DNA of 64,000 bases from Streptacidiphilus pinicola (GCF_003258295.1 NZ_QKYN01000110.1:17916-81915); one strand, 5' to 3'. Numbered from the stretch's first letter, positions 1-10,018 are shown. Notes: a model not told the origin generated them from the sequence alone. Made by a program: numbers and translations.

Positions 1-2
1 CG

Positions 3-266
3 CACCCGCTGTGCAAGGCGGAGGGCATCCCGCTGATCGGAGGCGGCGGCACCGATTTGCGGGCTGGCTTCGACCGTGCGCTCCGGGCCCACCCCCGCCC
101 CGACGTGGTCGTCGCGCTCACCGACGGCCAGACCCCGTGGCCGAGCCGCCGGCCCCCTTGCCGAACGGTGGTGGGCCTCTTCGGCCGGCCGCGGTACGAC
201 GAGGACTCCGATGCCCTGGTGGGTCCGCCACCGTCGTGGGCGCGGGTGGTCGAGATCCGGAACTGA
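3..266 (+). CDS. VWA-like (DUF2201-type) protein, C-terminal part only
   Basis: The frame is open from the left edge, so only the last 87 residues are visible. They hold a glycine-rich GGGGTDLRAGFDRAL segment, a hydrophobic strand with VVVALTDGQTPWP, and TVVGLFG near the end. This is the pattern of the von Willebrand A-like C-terminal domain of predicted metallopeptidase-like proteins (VWA-like/DUF2201), which are usually encoded beside a MoxR-type AAA+ ATPase. The partner would lie to the left of the window. Metal-dependent protein remodelling is inferred from the family; the catalytic half is not in view. Confidence 0.6.
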   Translation, partial: HPLCKAEGIPLIGGGGTDLRAGFDRALRAHPRPDVVVALTDGQTPWPSRRPPCRTVVGLFGRPRYDEDSDALVGPPPSWARVVEIRN

Positions 267-402
267 GCGGGCCCGCCTCCGGCATCGCGTGCGCCCGAGA
301 GCGGAATGGCGGAGTCTGGTGGGGAGCAGACGTGCGCCGGGAGACCGTTCTGGCGGAGGGGTCGCGCGGTGGCGTCGGGGCCGAGGAACGAGGGCGGATC
401 CG

Positions 403-1041
403 ATGACTGACACGCACTATCGGCTGGACTGGTCCGGCGCCATCGGATGGCGTGGTGGACATGTCGACGAGGGTGACCTGCTGGACCAGCTCGAGGCCGA
501 GCACGAGAAGATCCGGTTGCTGTTCGGCGCCGTCCAGGGGATCCCGATCGGGGACCCGGACCGGAAGGCGCAGATGGACCAGGCCGTGCCGGTGATGGTG
601 CGGCACGGGGTGATCGAGGAGGAGTGCCTCTACCCCCTGGTGCAGCGGCTCCCCGAGGACGCGGAGGGTGGACTCTCGCACGTCGGGCGGGACGACCACG
701 CGCGGGCGGAGGCGGCGCTGCGGCTGCTCGGGCAGCTCAAGGCCGACGACCTGGTGTTCACGCGCGAGTTCGCGGTGCTGCAGGAGCACCTGACCGGACA
801 CATGTCGTGGGAGGAGGCACGGATCTTCCCGCTCGTCCGGGCGGCCGTGTCGCAGGCGGAGCTGGACGAGATGGGTGTGAAGGCGCGGGAGATCCGCCGG
901 CGCGGCCGGACCACGCCGCAGGCGCCCGCCGGCACCAAGCCGCCGGAGGACCACTTCCGGCCAGGGGAGAAGAGTTTCCGCGAGCGGATGCACGACCGGT
1001 TCACCCCGGCGGGCGGCTGGGGCAGCCTGCGTCCGCACTGA
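403..1041 (+). CDS. Hemerythrin HHE-domain protein
   Basis: A 212-residue soluble protein. The HHE cation-binding pattern is visible: AEHEKIR near residue 30, a central RHGVIEEECLYP, DDHARAE, and EHLTGHMSWEEARIFP, giving the His and Glu ligands of a di-iron four-helix bundle. The C-terminal 50 residues are basic and proline-rich, ending in a segment (ERMHDRFTPAGGW) outside the bundle. The frame is open further upstream, but the ATG at 403 is the first start that leaves a complete domain without a non-conserved extension. Such proteins bind O2, NO or iron in stress responses; the neighbour on the other strand is a stress sigma factor. The physiological ligand cannot be read from sequence. Confidence 0.85.
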   Translation: MTDTHYRLDWSGAIGWRGGHVDEGDLLDQLEAEHEKIRLLFGAVQGIPIGDPDRKAQMDQAVPVMVRHGVIEEECLYPLVQRLPEDAEGGLSHVGRDDHARAEAALRLLGQLKADDLVFTREFAVLQEHLTGHMSWEEARIFPLVRAAVSQAELDEMGVKAREIRRRGRTTPQAPAGTKPPEDHFRPGEKSFRERMHDRFTPAGGWGSLRPH

Positions 1042-1054
1042 TCAGGAAGAGATC

Positions 1055-1927
1055 TCACTCGTCGGCGAGCAGCGCGGCGCGCAGATCAGCCAGGACGCGG
1101 GAGAGGATCCGGGAGACGTGCATCTGCGAGATGCCCAGCCGCGCGCCGATCTCGGCCTGGGTCAGCTCGCCGGTGAAGCGCAGCGCCAGGATGGTCCGCT
1201 CGCGTTCCGGCAGGGCCGCGATCAGCGGGCGGAGCGTCTCCACGTCCTCGACCTCGTCGAGGGCCGGATCGAGGTATCCGAGGCGGCGGCCCTGCGGGCC
1301 TTCGGCCTCGGTCTCGTCGGGGGGTTCCAGGGTGCCGGCGGTGTAGGCGTTGCCCGCCACCCGGCCCTCGGCGATCTCCTCCGGGCTCACGTGCAGGTGC
1401 TCGGCCAGCTCCACGTCGGTCGGCTCGTGCTCCAGCTCCTGTTCGAGCTCCTCCGTGGCCTTGGCCAGGCGCAGCCGCAGCTCCTGCAGGCGCCGGGGGA
1501 CCCGCACCGACCAGCTCGTGTCCCGGAAGTGCCGCTTGAGCTCGCCGGCGATGGTGGGCAGCGCGAAGGTGGAGAACTCCACCTCGCGCGCCGGGTCGAA
1601 CCGGTTGATCGCCTTGATCAGCCCGACGATGCCGACCTGGAGCAGATCCTCCGCCGGCTCGGTGCGGTGCCGGAACCGGCCTGCGGCGTAGCGCACCAGC
1701 GCGAGATTCAGCTCGACGAGCGTGTTACGCACGTACGAGTACTCCGTGGTGCCCTCCTCCAGCTCGCTCAGTCGGAGGAAGAGCGCGCGGGAGAGCGCGC
1801 GGGCGTCCTCGGTCTCGACGGCGTGCGGTGAGGGGAGCCGAGCCGGAACGGTCGGGACCGGCGGATCCGACGGTTCGGTCGGTCCGGTCGGGTCGCGATC
1901 GGTCGCGGGCAGTCGCGAACGGGGCAT
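1055..1927 (-). CDS. SigB/SigF-type RNA polymerase sigma factor
   Basis: A 290-residue sigma-70 family protein of the SigB/SigF/SigG subfamily. A proline-rich N-terminal tail (about 45 residues) is followed by region 2 (LVRYAAGRF, DLLQVGIVGLIKAINRFDP, EFSTFALPTIAGELKRHFRD), region 3 (VPRRLQELR, then PTDVELAEHL) and region 4 (LPERERTILALRFTGELTQAEIG with HVSRILSR as the recognition helix). The start at 1927 has a GGAGGAAC ribosome site. No anti-sigma (RsbW-type) or anti-anti-sigma gene is adjacent, unlike many SigB operons. A SigB-like promoter lies upstream at 2011-2035, suggesting self-activation. It converges with the hemerythrin gene over a 13-nt gap. Confidence 0.92.
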   Translation of the reverse strand: MPRSRLPATDRDPTGPTEPSDPPVPTVPARLPSPHAVETEDARALSRALFLRLSELEEGTTEYSYVRNTLVELNLALVRYAAGRFRHRTEPAEDLLQVGIVGLIKAINRFDPAREVEFSTFALPTIAGELKRHFRDTSWSVRVPRRLQELRLRLAKATEELEQELEHEPTDVELAEHLHVSPEEIAEGRVAGNAYTAGTLEPPDETEAEGPQGRRLGYLDPALDEVEDVETLRPLIAALPERERTILALRFTGELTQAEIGARLGISQMHVSRILSRVLADLRAALLADE

Positions 1928-2010
1928 GGAGCTTGTTCCTCCGGTGGTAGGCGCCCGCGGCGGCACAGGCCGCGCGGGGCCGTCCCTCGTCGGGGCGTCC
2001 ACATCACCCC

Positions 2011-2035
2011 CTACCCGTTCCTGCGCCCGGGAAGC
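2011..2035 (-). promoter_or_regulatory. SigB-type promoter of the sigma-factor gene
   Basis: Reading the minus strand: GCTT, a 15-nt spacer, then GGGTAG. This fits the Streptomyces SigB consensus (GNNT, 14-16 nt, GGGTAY) except for the last base. It lies about 85 nt upstream of the sigma-factor start, so it would make the gene self-activating. Call by pattern only. Confidence 0.5.
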
Positions 2036-2048
2036 CCGTGCGCCGCGC

Positions 2049-2072
2049 GTTTGCCAGGCGGTGGACGGGTCA
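2049..2072 (+). promoter_or_regulatory. SigB-type promoter of the small membrane-protein gene
   Basis: GTTT, a 14-nt spacer, then GGGTCA, close to the SigB consensus GNNT-N14-16-GGGTAY. It ends 36 nt before the ATG at 2109. It lies just 13 bp from the mirror-image SigB-like promoter of the sigma gene, so both divergent genes could respond to the same factor. Confidence 0.5.
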
Positions 2073-2108
2073 GACGCCGATGGGAACCAGACGAGGAAGG
2101 AGCCCGGA

Positions 2109-2513
2109 ATGCTGTTGCTCGGCTTGTTGCTGCTCGCCGCCACCGGGGCGTTCACCGGCCTGCTCATCGCGGACAACCTGTCCGGCGGGCCCGACTACCA
2201 CGTGACGGTCCTCGGTAACACCATCGCCACCATGAACAGCCTGGAGATCTTCCTTTCCGGCCTGGCCCTGGCGCTGATCTTCTGCCTCGGCCTGGCCATG
2301 ATGGGGGCGGGCGGGATGCTGTCCCGGCGTCGCCGGACCCGGATGCGCGAGGCGCGGCGCCACGCTGCCCGCCGCGACACGGCCGGCGCGGCTGCGGCCG
2401 ACGACGACACGATGGCGGAACCGGTGACCTCCGAGGGTGAGACGCCCGCCCCGACCGCCGCGGCGGCCACCGCGGTCGGCGCGCGGACCCACCGCCACCT
2501 CTACGGTCACTGA
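2109..2513 (+). CDS. Small two-helix membrane protein, function unknown
   Basis: 134 residues. Two hydrophobic stretches are visible (residues 1-20, and about 44-66 containing EIFLSGLALALIFCLGLAMM), followed by a strongly basic cytoplasmic stop (SRRRRTRMREARRHAARR) and an Ala/Pro/Thr-rich tail ending RTHRHLYGH. AGGAAGGAGC precedes the ATG. I do not recognise a named family. Similar small membrane proteins are common beside actinobacterial sigma factors, and its position behind a SigB-like promoter suggests membership of the general stress regulon. Confidence 0.7.
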   Translation: MLLLGLLLLAATGAFTGLLIADNLSGGPDYHVTVLGNTIATMNSLEIFLSGLALALIFCLGLAMMGAGGMLSRRRRTRMREARRHAARRDTAGAAAADDDTMAEPVTSEGETPAPTAAAATAVGARTHRHLYGH

Positions 2514-2685
2514 GCCGCGAGCACCGTCCCCGGCGGCGAGTGCCCCGCGCTCGCCGCCGCACGCATGCGCAGGACGACCAGAATCGGTGTGCCGACCGGT
2601 TGCAGACGCACCCGTCCTGGCCGAGAGTCAAGGCAGTCAACACCGTCACACCAGTCGACGACGACAGTGAAGTGAGGGGACCGTC

Positions 2686-4098
2686 ATGGCGATCGCGACC
2701 GTCGACCCGGCCACCGGACGAACGCTGGCCACCTTCCCGCCGCTCGACGCCCAGGGCGTCGAGGAGCGGTTGCGGCGCGCGGCCGAGGCGTTCGAGCAGT
2801 ACCGGACCTCCCCGTTCGACCACCGGGCGCAGCTGCTGCGCCGCGCCGCCGACCGGCTCACCGCCGATCGGGAGAAGGTGGCCGCCACGATGGTCACTGA
2901 GATGGGCAAGCCGCTGGTCCAGGCGCGCGCCGAGGTCGACAAGTGCGCCAAGTCGATGCACTGGTTCGCCGACCATGCGGCCGGACTGCTCGCCGACCAG
3001 ATCCCGGACGCCGCGGACGTGGCCGACAGCGGCGCGGCGGGGGTGCGGGTCCGGTTCCGGCCGCTGGGGCCGGTGTTGGCGGTCATGCCGTGGAACTTCC
3101 CGCTGTGGCAGGTGATCCGAGCCGCTGCGCCCGCGCTGATGGCGGGCGACGTGCTGCTGCTCAAGCACGCGTCGAACGTGCCGCGTACCGCGCTCTACCT
3201 GCAGGAGCTGTTCGCGCACGCGGGCTATGAAGCCGGCTGCTTCCAGACCCTGTTGATCGCCTCGGGGCAGGTCGCGGAGGTGATCCGGGACGACCGGGTC
3301 GCCGCGGTCACGCTGACGGGCAGCGAGGGGGCCGGTCAGTCCGTCGCGACGGTGGCGGGGGAGCAGCTCAAGAAGTGCGTGCTGGAACTCGGCGGCAGCG
3401 ACCCGTTCCTGGTGCTGCCCTCGGCGGACGTCGCCAAGGCGGCCCAAGTGGCCGTCCGGGCACGGGTGCAGAACAACGGTCAGTCCTGCATCGCCGCCAA
3501 GCGGTTCATCGTGCACGAGGCGGTCTTCGCCGAGTTCGAGCGGGCGTTCGTGGAGGGGATGCGCGCGCTGCGCGTCGGGAACCCGATGGACGAGCACACC
3601 GACGTCGGCCCGTTGGCCACCGAGCAGGGGCGCGACGAGCTGGAGGAGCAGGTCGAGGACGCGCGGGGCAAGGGCGCCCGCGTGCTGTGCGGCGGGCGGC
3701 GGCCGGAGGGGCTGGCCGAGGGGCTCGGTGAGGGCTGGTTCTACGAGCCCACCGTGCTCACGGACATCGACCCGGCCATGCGGGTGCACCACGAGGAGTG
3801 CTTCGGACCGGTCGCCACGCTCTACCGGGCGGCGGACCTCGCCGAGGCGGTCGCGATCGCCAACGACACGCCGTACGGCCTGAGTTCGAACGCGTGGACG
3901 CGCGACCCGGGCGAGCAGGGTGTGCTCGCCCGGGATCTGCAGGCCGGCGGGGTGTACTTCAACGGTATGACCGCCTCGCACCCCGCCTTCCCGTTCGGCG
4001 GCATCAAGCGCTCCGGCTACGGCCGGGAGCTGGACGGGCTGGGCATCCGGGAGTTCACCAACCCGACCACGCTCTGGTACGGGCCCGAGGACTCCTGA
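2686..4098 (+). CDS. NAD(P)-dependent aldehyde dehydrogenase, succinate-semialdehyde type
   Basis: 470 residues, normal length for the shorter GabD-like branch of the ALDH superfamily. The motifs run in order: EMGKPL, PWNFPLWQ (cofactor-site loop), GSEGAGQSVA (Rossmann turn), LELGGSDPF with general base Glu234, NNGQSCIAAKRF with catalytic Cys268, and EECFGPVATL. GGGG precedes the ATG. The family oxidises succinate semialdehyde to succinate with NADP or NAD in 4-aminobutyrate breakdown, but no gabT or permease is next to it, so the substrate is inferred. It converges on the flavin oxidoreductase with 18 nt between stop codons and no obvious terminator. Confidence 0.88.
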   Translation: MAIATVDPATGRTLATFPPLDAQGVEERLRRAAEAFEQYRTSPFDHRAQLLRRAADRLTADREKVAATMVTEMGKPLVQARAEVDKCAKSMHWFADHAAGLLADQIPDAADVADSGAAGVRVRFRPLGPVLAVMPWNFPLWQVIRAAAPALMAGDVLLLKHASNVPRTALYLQELFAHAGYEAGCFQTLLIASGQVAEVIRDDRVAAVTLTGSEGAGQSVATVAGEQLKKCVLELGGSDPFLVLPSADVAKAAQVAVRARVQNNGQSCIAAKRFIVHEAVFAEFERAFVEGMRALRVGNPMDEHTDVGPLATEQGRDELEEQVEDARGKGARVLCGGRRPEGLAEGLGEGWFYEPTVLTDIDPAMRVHHEECFGPVATLYRAADLAEAVAIANDTPYGLSSNAWTRDPGEQGVLARDLQAGGVYFNGMTASHPAFPFGGIKRSGYGRELDGLGIREFTNPTTLWYGPEDS

Positions 4099-4116
4099 CC
4101 CACCCGACAGCTGGGC

Positions 4117-5244
4117 TCAGCTCAGGGACTTCAGCGAGGCGGCGTCGTAGGGCTTGAGCTCGTCGAAGCGGCCGGCGAGGACCTTGGCGGCCCACTCCGG
4201 GTCCTGCAGCAGCGCGCGGCCGACGGCGACCATGTCGAACTCGTCGCGCTCCATGCGGTCGAGGAGGTTGTCCAGGCCCTTGACCGGCGAGCCCTCGCCC
4301 ATGAACGCGCCGATGAAGTCGCCGTCCAGGCCGACCGAGCCGACGGTGATGGTGGGCTTGCCGGTCAGCTTCTTGGTCCAGCCGGCCAGGTTGAGGTCCG
4401 CGCCCTCGAACTCCGGCAGCCAGTAGCGGCGGGTGGAGGCGTGGAACACGTCGACGCCCGCCGAGGCGAGCGGGGCCAGGATGGCCTCCAGCTGCTCGGG
4501 GGTCTCGGCCAGGCGCGCGTCGTAGGCCTCCTGCTTCCACTGCGAGAAGCGGAAGATCACCGGGAAGTCTGCGGAGACACGCGCGCGGACCGCGGCGACG
4601 ATCTCCGCGGCGAAGCGGGCGCAGGAGACCGGGTCGCCGCCGTAGGCGTCGGTGCGGCGGTTGGTGCCCTCCCACAGGAACTGGTCGACCAGGTAGCCGT
4701 GGGCGCCGTGCAGCTCGACGCCGTCGAAGCCGATGCGCTCGGCGGCGGCCGCGGCGTCGGCGAAGGCGCCGATCACGTCGTCCAGGTCCTGCTGGGTCAT
4801 GGCCTTGCCGGTGCCCTCGGTGCCGTCGATGCGCAGGCCGGACGGGCCGACCGCGGGGGCTTCGGCGAACGGCGGCTGGCCCTGCTGGCGGACCATGCCG
4901 ATGTGCCAGAGCTGCGGAACGATGGTGCCGCCCGCCGCGTGCACGTCCTCGGCGACCCCGGCCCACCCGGCCAGCTGCTCCTCGCCGTGGAAGCGCGGCA
5001 CCCGGCTGCTCTGACCGGCCGAGTCGTGACCGACGTAGGTGCCCTCGGTGACGATCAGGCCGACGCCGGCGCCGGCGCGGCGCGCGTAGTACGACCGGAC
5101 GTCCTCGCCCGGCACGCCACCGGGGGAGAACATGCGCGTCATCGGGGCCATCGCGATGCGGTTGGGGACGGTCAGACCGTTCAGCGCGATGGGGCGGGAG
5201 AGGATCTCGGCGGCGCGGGAGGTGGCGGACGCGGCGGTGGTCAT
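4117..5244 (-). CDS. NADH:flavin oxidoreductase, old yellow enzyme family
   Basis: 375 residues forming a single FMN-binding TIM barrel. Visible motifs are NRIAMAPMTR at the N-terminus, PQLWHIG, the active-site DGVELHGAHGYLVDQFL with the paired His residues, and DMVAVGRALLQDPEWA at the phosphate site. No C-terminal iron-sulfur/FAD half is present, so this is an OYE-type ene-reductase and not a 2,4-dienoyl-CoA reductase. The start at 5244 has GAGG eight bases upstream; an in-frame upstream ATG is less well placed. Family members reduce activated C=C bonds with NAD(P)H; the natural substrate is unknown. The promoter region contains an 8-bp palindrome TGTGCACA, 5274-5281, a possible regulator site. 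Confidence 0.9.
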   Translation of the reverse strand: MTTAASATSRAAEILSRPIALNGLTVPNRIAMAPMTRMFSPGGVPGEDVRSYYARRAGAGVGLIVTEGTYVGHDSAGQSSRVPRFHGEEQLAGWAGVAEDVHAAGGTIVPQLWHIGMVRQQGQPPFAEAPAVGPSGLRIDGTEGTGKAMTQQDLDDVIGAFADAAAAAERIGFDGVELHGAHGYLVDQFLWEGTNRRTDAYGGDPVSCARFAAEIVAAVRARVSADFPVIFRFSQWKQEAYDARLAETPEQLEAILAPLASAGVDVFHASTRRYWLPEFEGADLNLAGWTKKLTGKPTITVGSVGLDGDFIGAFMGEGSPVKGLDNLLDRMERDEFDMVAVGRALLQDPEWAAKVLAGRFDELKPYDAASLKSLS

Positions 5245-5365
5245 GGTGTTCCTCAAGGGGCTGGACATTTGATGTGCACAAGTATCTCGCCCCGGTGACA
5301 ACCGCCGGAACCCGGGGTCGCATTTCCCGGGTCGCCCCTCACCTGCTGTGATCCGCGTCACGCGC

Positions 5366-5410
5366 GCGACCTGCCGCACCGCGACCTGCCGCACCGCGAC
5401 CTCCCGCACA
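5366..5410. repeat. 15-nt tandem repeat, three copies
   Basis: Two exact copies of gcgacctgccgcacc and a third with two changes, downstream of the bL37 terminator and upstream of the OYE gene. No coding role is seen. This looks like simple-sequence expansion. Confidence 0.7.
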
Positions 5411-5428
5411 GGGCCCTGCCGCATGCGT

Positions 5429-5457
5429 CGGCCCGGCCGCCCGCGGCGGCCGGGCCG
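5429..5457 (-). terminator. Terminator hairpin of the bL37 gene
   Basis: A perfect 13-bp GC stem (CGGCCCGGCCGCC and its complement) with a CGC loop, 20 nt past the bL37 stop codon. There is no T-run, as is usual in this group. Confidence 0.7.
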
Positions 5458-5477
5458 AACGCCCGAAGAGACCGGAT

Positions 5478-5555
5478 TCAGCAGCAGGGACGCTTGCCGT
5501 GGTTCGCGCCGTGCTTCCTGCGCTGCTTCTTCCTGCGGCGGCGTTTGGACGACAT
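5478..5555 (-). CDS. Ribosomal protein bL37 (25-residue)
   Basis: A 25-residue, extremely basic micro-protein: MSSKRRRRKKQRRKHG then ANHGKRPCC. The ANHGKRP tail and the Arg/Lys head match bL37, the actinobacterial-specific protein seen in mycobacterial 50S structures near the peptidyl transferase centre. The gene has a strong GGAGAGGAG site six bases before ATG and its own terminator hairpin. Unlike the usual end (NA or NS), this copy ends in two Cys. It is easily missed by gene finders because of its size. Confidence 0.85.
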   Translation of the reverse strand: MSSKRRRRKKQRRKHGANHGKRPCC

Positions 5556-5681
5556 GGCCACTCCTCTCCGTGCCTGGCCCCCGTTCCACGCTGGCACAGA
5601 CGGGCGGGCACGGCACCCGCGCGCCCGGTTGCGGGGGTTCCCCGGCGGGGTTTCAGTGGTGGGAACGTCGAGGAGGAGACC

Positions 5682-6140
5682 ATGGCCGGAGAGGCGGAGC
5701 CGATCAGCTCCAAGGCGCGCGAGGCGATCGAACGGGATCTGGTCCAGCTGCGCGGCGAGCGCGCGGCCGTCGCCGCCACCCTGCACGACGTCGACTCCAC
5801 GGGGGACCGCGCGGACCAGGCGGACGAGCTCCAGCGCGCGGAGGAGCTGTCCCGGCTCGACGACCGGATCGAGACGCTCACGCTGCGCCTCAAGCAGGCG
5901 TCCGTCGCGGGACCTCCCGGAGTCGAGGTCGTGGGCGTGGGCAGCAGCGTCTCCGTGCGGTTCGCCGACGGAACCGTGGAGGCGGTGGAGATCGGCGAGG
6001 TCGCCGAGAACCTCGACAGGACGCTGGTCACCGCCGACAGCCCGCTCGGCCGCGCGCTGCTCGGACGCCGGGCCGGCGACGTGGTCGAGTACGACACCCC
6101 GCAGGGCCCCGCCAGCGCGACCGTCGTCTCCCTCGGCTGA
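5682..6140 (+). CDS. GreA/GreB-family transcription elongation factor
   Basis: 152 residues. The N-terminal half is a charged coiled coil (KAREAIERDLVQLRGERAAV, then LSRLDDRIETLTLRLKQA). The C-terminal half is the FKBP-like GreA/B domain (VGVGSSVSVRFADGT, TADSPLGRALLGRRAGDVVEYDTP). The SPLGRALLGR motif is the family signature. AGGAGGAG precedes the ATG. Canonical GreA rescues backtracked RNA polymerase through acidic residues at the coiled-coil tip; the tip here has DVDSTGDRADQADE, which keeps acidic side chains, but this divergent branch is often of uncertain activity. A main housekeeping GreA is probably elsewhere. Confidence 0.85.
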   Translation: MAGEAEPISSKAREAIERDLVQLRGERAAVAATLHDVDSTGDRADQADELQRAEELSRLDDRIETLTLRLKQASVAGPPGVEVVGVGSSVSVRFADGTVEAVEIGEVAENLDRTLVTADSPLGRALLGRRAGDVVEYDTPQGPASATVVSLG

Positions 6141-6210
6141 GTCCATGCGGGCGTCCTCTAGACTGCGCAGCACAGTTGATCGACTGTCACGACGAGGGGT
6201 GGGGCGACGC

Positions 6211-7032
6211 ATGTCCGAGGTGGTCAGAGATTCCGCCGGCAACGGTGACGCGAGCGGTGGCATCGGCTTCGACCCGGAGGTGCCCAGCACCGCGCGCATC
6301 TACGACTACCTCATCGGCGGCAAGGACAACTTCGCCGCCGACCGCGCCGCCGCCGAGCACCTGCTGACGATGGAGCCCAGCGCCCGGGCGATCGCGCAGG
6401 CCAACCGCCGCTTCATGGTGCGCGCGGTGGAGCTGCTCGCCCAGACCGGGATCCGCCAGTACGTCGACATCGGCGCGGGCATCCCGACCAGCCCCAACGT
6501 GCACGAGGTCGTGCGCCGGCACCAGCCGGACGCCCGCATCGTCTACGTCGACTACGACCCGGTCGTGCTCGCCCACACCCGTGCGCTGCGCGCCGAGACC
6601 GGCGTCTACGCGCTCGACGCCGACATGCGCAACCCGCACGAGATCCTGGACCGCCTGGAGGAAGCGGGGACGATCGACTTCTCGCAGCCGGTCGGCCTGC
6701 TGCTCATCTCGGTGATGCACTTCGTGCGCCGCGACCAGGACCCCGCCGGGATGATCCGCGCCTACACCGAGCGGCTTGCGCCCGGCAGCCACCTGGTGAT
6801 GTCGGTCGCCAGCGGCGGGCAGCTGGCGCAGGACGAGATCGACAGGGTCGAGGCCGTCTACGCCAACGCCTCCTCGCCGCTGGTGCTCTACACGCCGGCC
6901 GCCGTCGCCGACTGGCTCAAGCCGTTCGAGCTGGTCGAGCCGGGCCTGGTCTCCTACTCCAAGTGGCGCGCCGACGAGGCCGAGCCGGGCAGCATCGGCG
7001 CCCCGCTCGCGGTCGTCGCCAAGGTGCGCTGA
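6211..7032 (+). CDS. SAM-dependent methyltransferase, DUF574 (Methyltransf_19) family
   Basis: 273 residues. The diagnostic N-terminal signature is present: PSTARIYDYLIGGKDNFAADR. A Rossmann-type SAM site follows (YVDIGAGIPTSPNVHE), the acidic strand end IVYVDYDPVVL, and ISVMHFV. DUF574 proteins are numerous in streptomycetes and their methyl acceptors are mostly unknown. A paralogue occurs at 22289-23140. The gene follows the GreA-like gene by 70 nt on the same strand and may share its transcript. The strong hairpin at 7099-7124 ends the unit. Confidence 0.88.
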   Translation: MSEVVRDSAGNGDASGGIGFDPEVPSTARIYDYLIGGKDNFAADRAAAEHLLTMEPSARAIAQANRRFMVRAVELLAQTGIRQYVDIGAGIPTSPNVHEVVRRHQPDARIVYVDYDPVVLAHTRALRAETGVYALDADMRNPHEILDRLEEAGTIDFSQPVGLLLISVMHFVRRDQDPAGMIRAYTERLAPGSHLVMSVASGGQLAQDEIDRVEAVYANASSPLVLYTPAAVADWLKPFELVEPGLVSYSKWRADEAEPGSIGAPLAVVAKVR

Positions 7033-7034
7033 CC

Positions 7035-7089
7035 CGAAGCACGCCAGAAGCACGCCAGAAGCACGCCCGAAGCACGCCCGAAGCACGGG
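7035..7089. repeat. 11-nt tandem repeat, five copies
   Basis: Five head-to-tail units of the type cgaagcacgcc (first base c or a; last unit ends ggg). They begin two bases after the methyltransferase stop codon and run up to the shared terminator. The copy number may vary between strains. Confidence 0.85.
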
Positions 7090-7098
7090 AAACAGGAA

Positions 7099-7124
7099 CG
7101 GGCCGGCCCCGAAGGGCCGGCCCG
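7099..7124. terminator. Bidirectional terminator between DUF574 gene and katG
   Basis: A perfect 11-bp stem (CGGGCCGGCCC and complement) closed by a CGAA loop, 66 nt past one stop codon and 20 nt past the other. It can serve both convergent genes. Confidence 0.75.
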
Positions 7125-7144
7125 CACTCACGTCTCCGTGCGGA

Positions 7145-9385
<2,241 letters not shown>

Positions 9386-9408
9386 CTAGGGGAGAGAGTC
9401 CGTCTGCG

Positions 9409-9436
9409 ACCCTACCTTAGACATTGTCTAAGTCAA
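9409..9436 (-). promoter_or_regulatory. katG promoter
   Basis: On the minus strand: TTGACT, 16-nt spacer, TAGGGT, a very good vegetative promoter ending 38 nt before the katG start. The spacer is filled by the Fur-type palindrome, so regulator binding would exclude RNA polymerase. Confidence 0.75.
9416..9432. promoter_or_regulatory. Fur/PerR-type operator (17-bp perfect palindrome)
   Basis: CTTAGACA, one central base, TGTCTAAG. An AT-rich island in a GC-rich chromosome, lying in the katG promoter spacer and 55 nt upstream of the divergent fur-type gene. It is the expected target of that regulator. Confidence 0.8.
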
Positions 9437-9487
9437 CAGGTGTACTAATCTCGAACTTGGTCCGACCTGGCTGATACCCTCGATCCC

Positions 9488-9904
9488 ATGAGTGACCTGC
9501 TGGCACGACTCAGAGACCGCCACTGGCGGCTCACCGCGCAGCGGCGCGTCGTCGCGCAGGTGCTGGACGGCGACCACGTCCACTTCACCGCCGACGAGAT
9601 CCACGCGCGGGCCGTGGCCCTGCTTCCGGAGATCAGCCGGGCGACGGTCTACAACACGCTGGGCGAGCTGGTGGCGCTCGGCGAGGTGCTCGAGGTGAGC
9701 ACCGACGGCCGGGCCAAGCGGTACGACCCCAACGCCCACCACGCCCACCAACACCTCGTCTGCGAGTCCTGCGGCACGATCCGCGACGTCCACCCCTCGG
9801 GCGACCCGCTCGGCTCCCTTCCGGCGACCGAGCGGTACGGCTTCAGCGTCTCGGGGGTCGAGGTCACCTACCGCGGTCTCTGCCCCAACTGCGCTCAGAA
9901 GTAA
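9488..9904 (+). CDS. Fur-family peroxide/metal regulator (FurA/PerR/CatR type)
   Basis: 138 residues. A winged-helix half (RLTAQRRVVAQVL, ISRATVYNTLGELVALGEV) is followed by the dimer/metal half with RYDPNAHHAHQHLVCESC and CPNC. The paired CxxC motifs (Cys92/95 and Cys132/135) form the structural zinc site, and the His cluster plus Asp100 form the sensing site. Divergence from katG and the palindrome between them point to a peroxide-sensing repressor. In many actinobacteria furA lies upstream of and in line with katG; here the pair is divergent. A TGATAC box ends 10 nt before the ATG and no ribosome site is seen, so the mRNA is probably leaderless. Confidence 0.9.
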   Translation: MSDLLARLRDRHWRLTAQRRVVAQVLDGDHVHFTADEIHARAVALLPEISRATVYNTLGELVALGEVLEVSTDGRAKRYDPNAHHAHQHLVCESCGTIRDVHPSGDPLGSLPATERYGFSVSGVEVTYRGLCPNCAQK

Positions 9905-9969
9905 TCCCGTCCGGGGTGAGACCGTCTGGTCGACGACCTGCTGCGGTGCTACGCCGCGCCCGGACGCAC

Positions 9970-10018
9970 GGAAGCCTGACCCGTCGGCGCGAGGCGCGCG
10001 GGGACGGGTCAGGCTTCC
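9970..10018. terminator. Strong bidirectional terminator hairpin
   Basis: A perfect 16-bp inverted repeat (arms 9970-9985 and 10003-10018) around a 17-nt GC-rich loop, between the stop codons of the convergent fur-type gene and the small gene at 10029. Confidence 0.8.
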
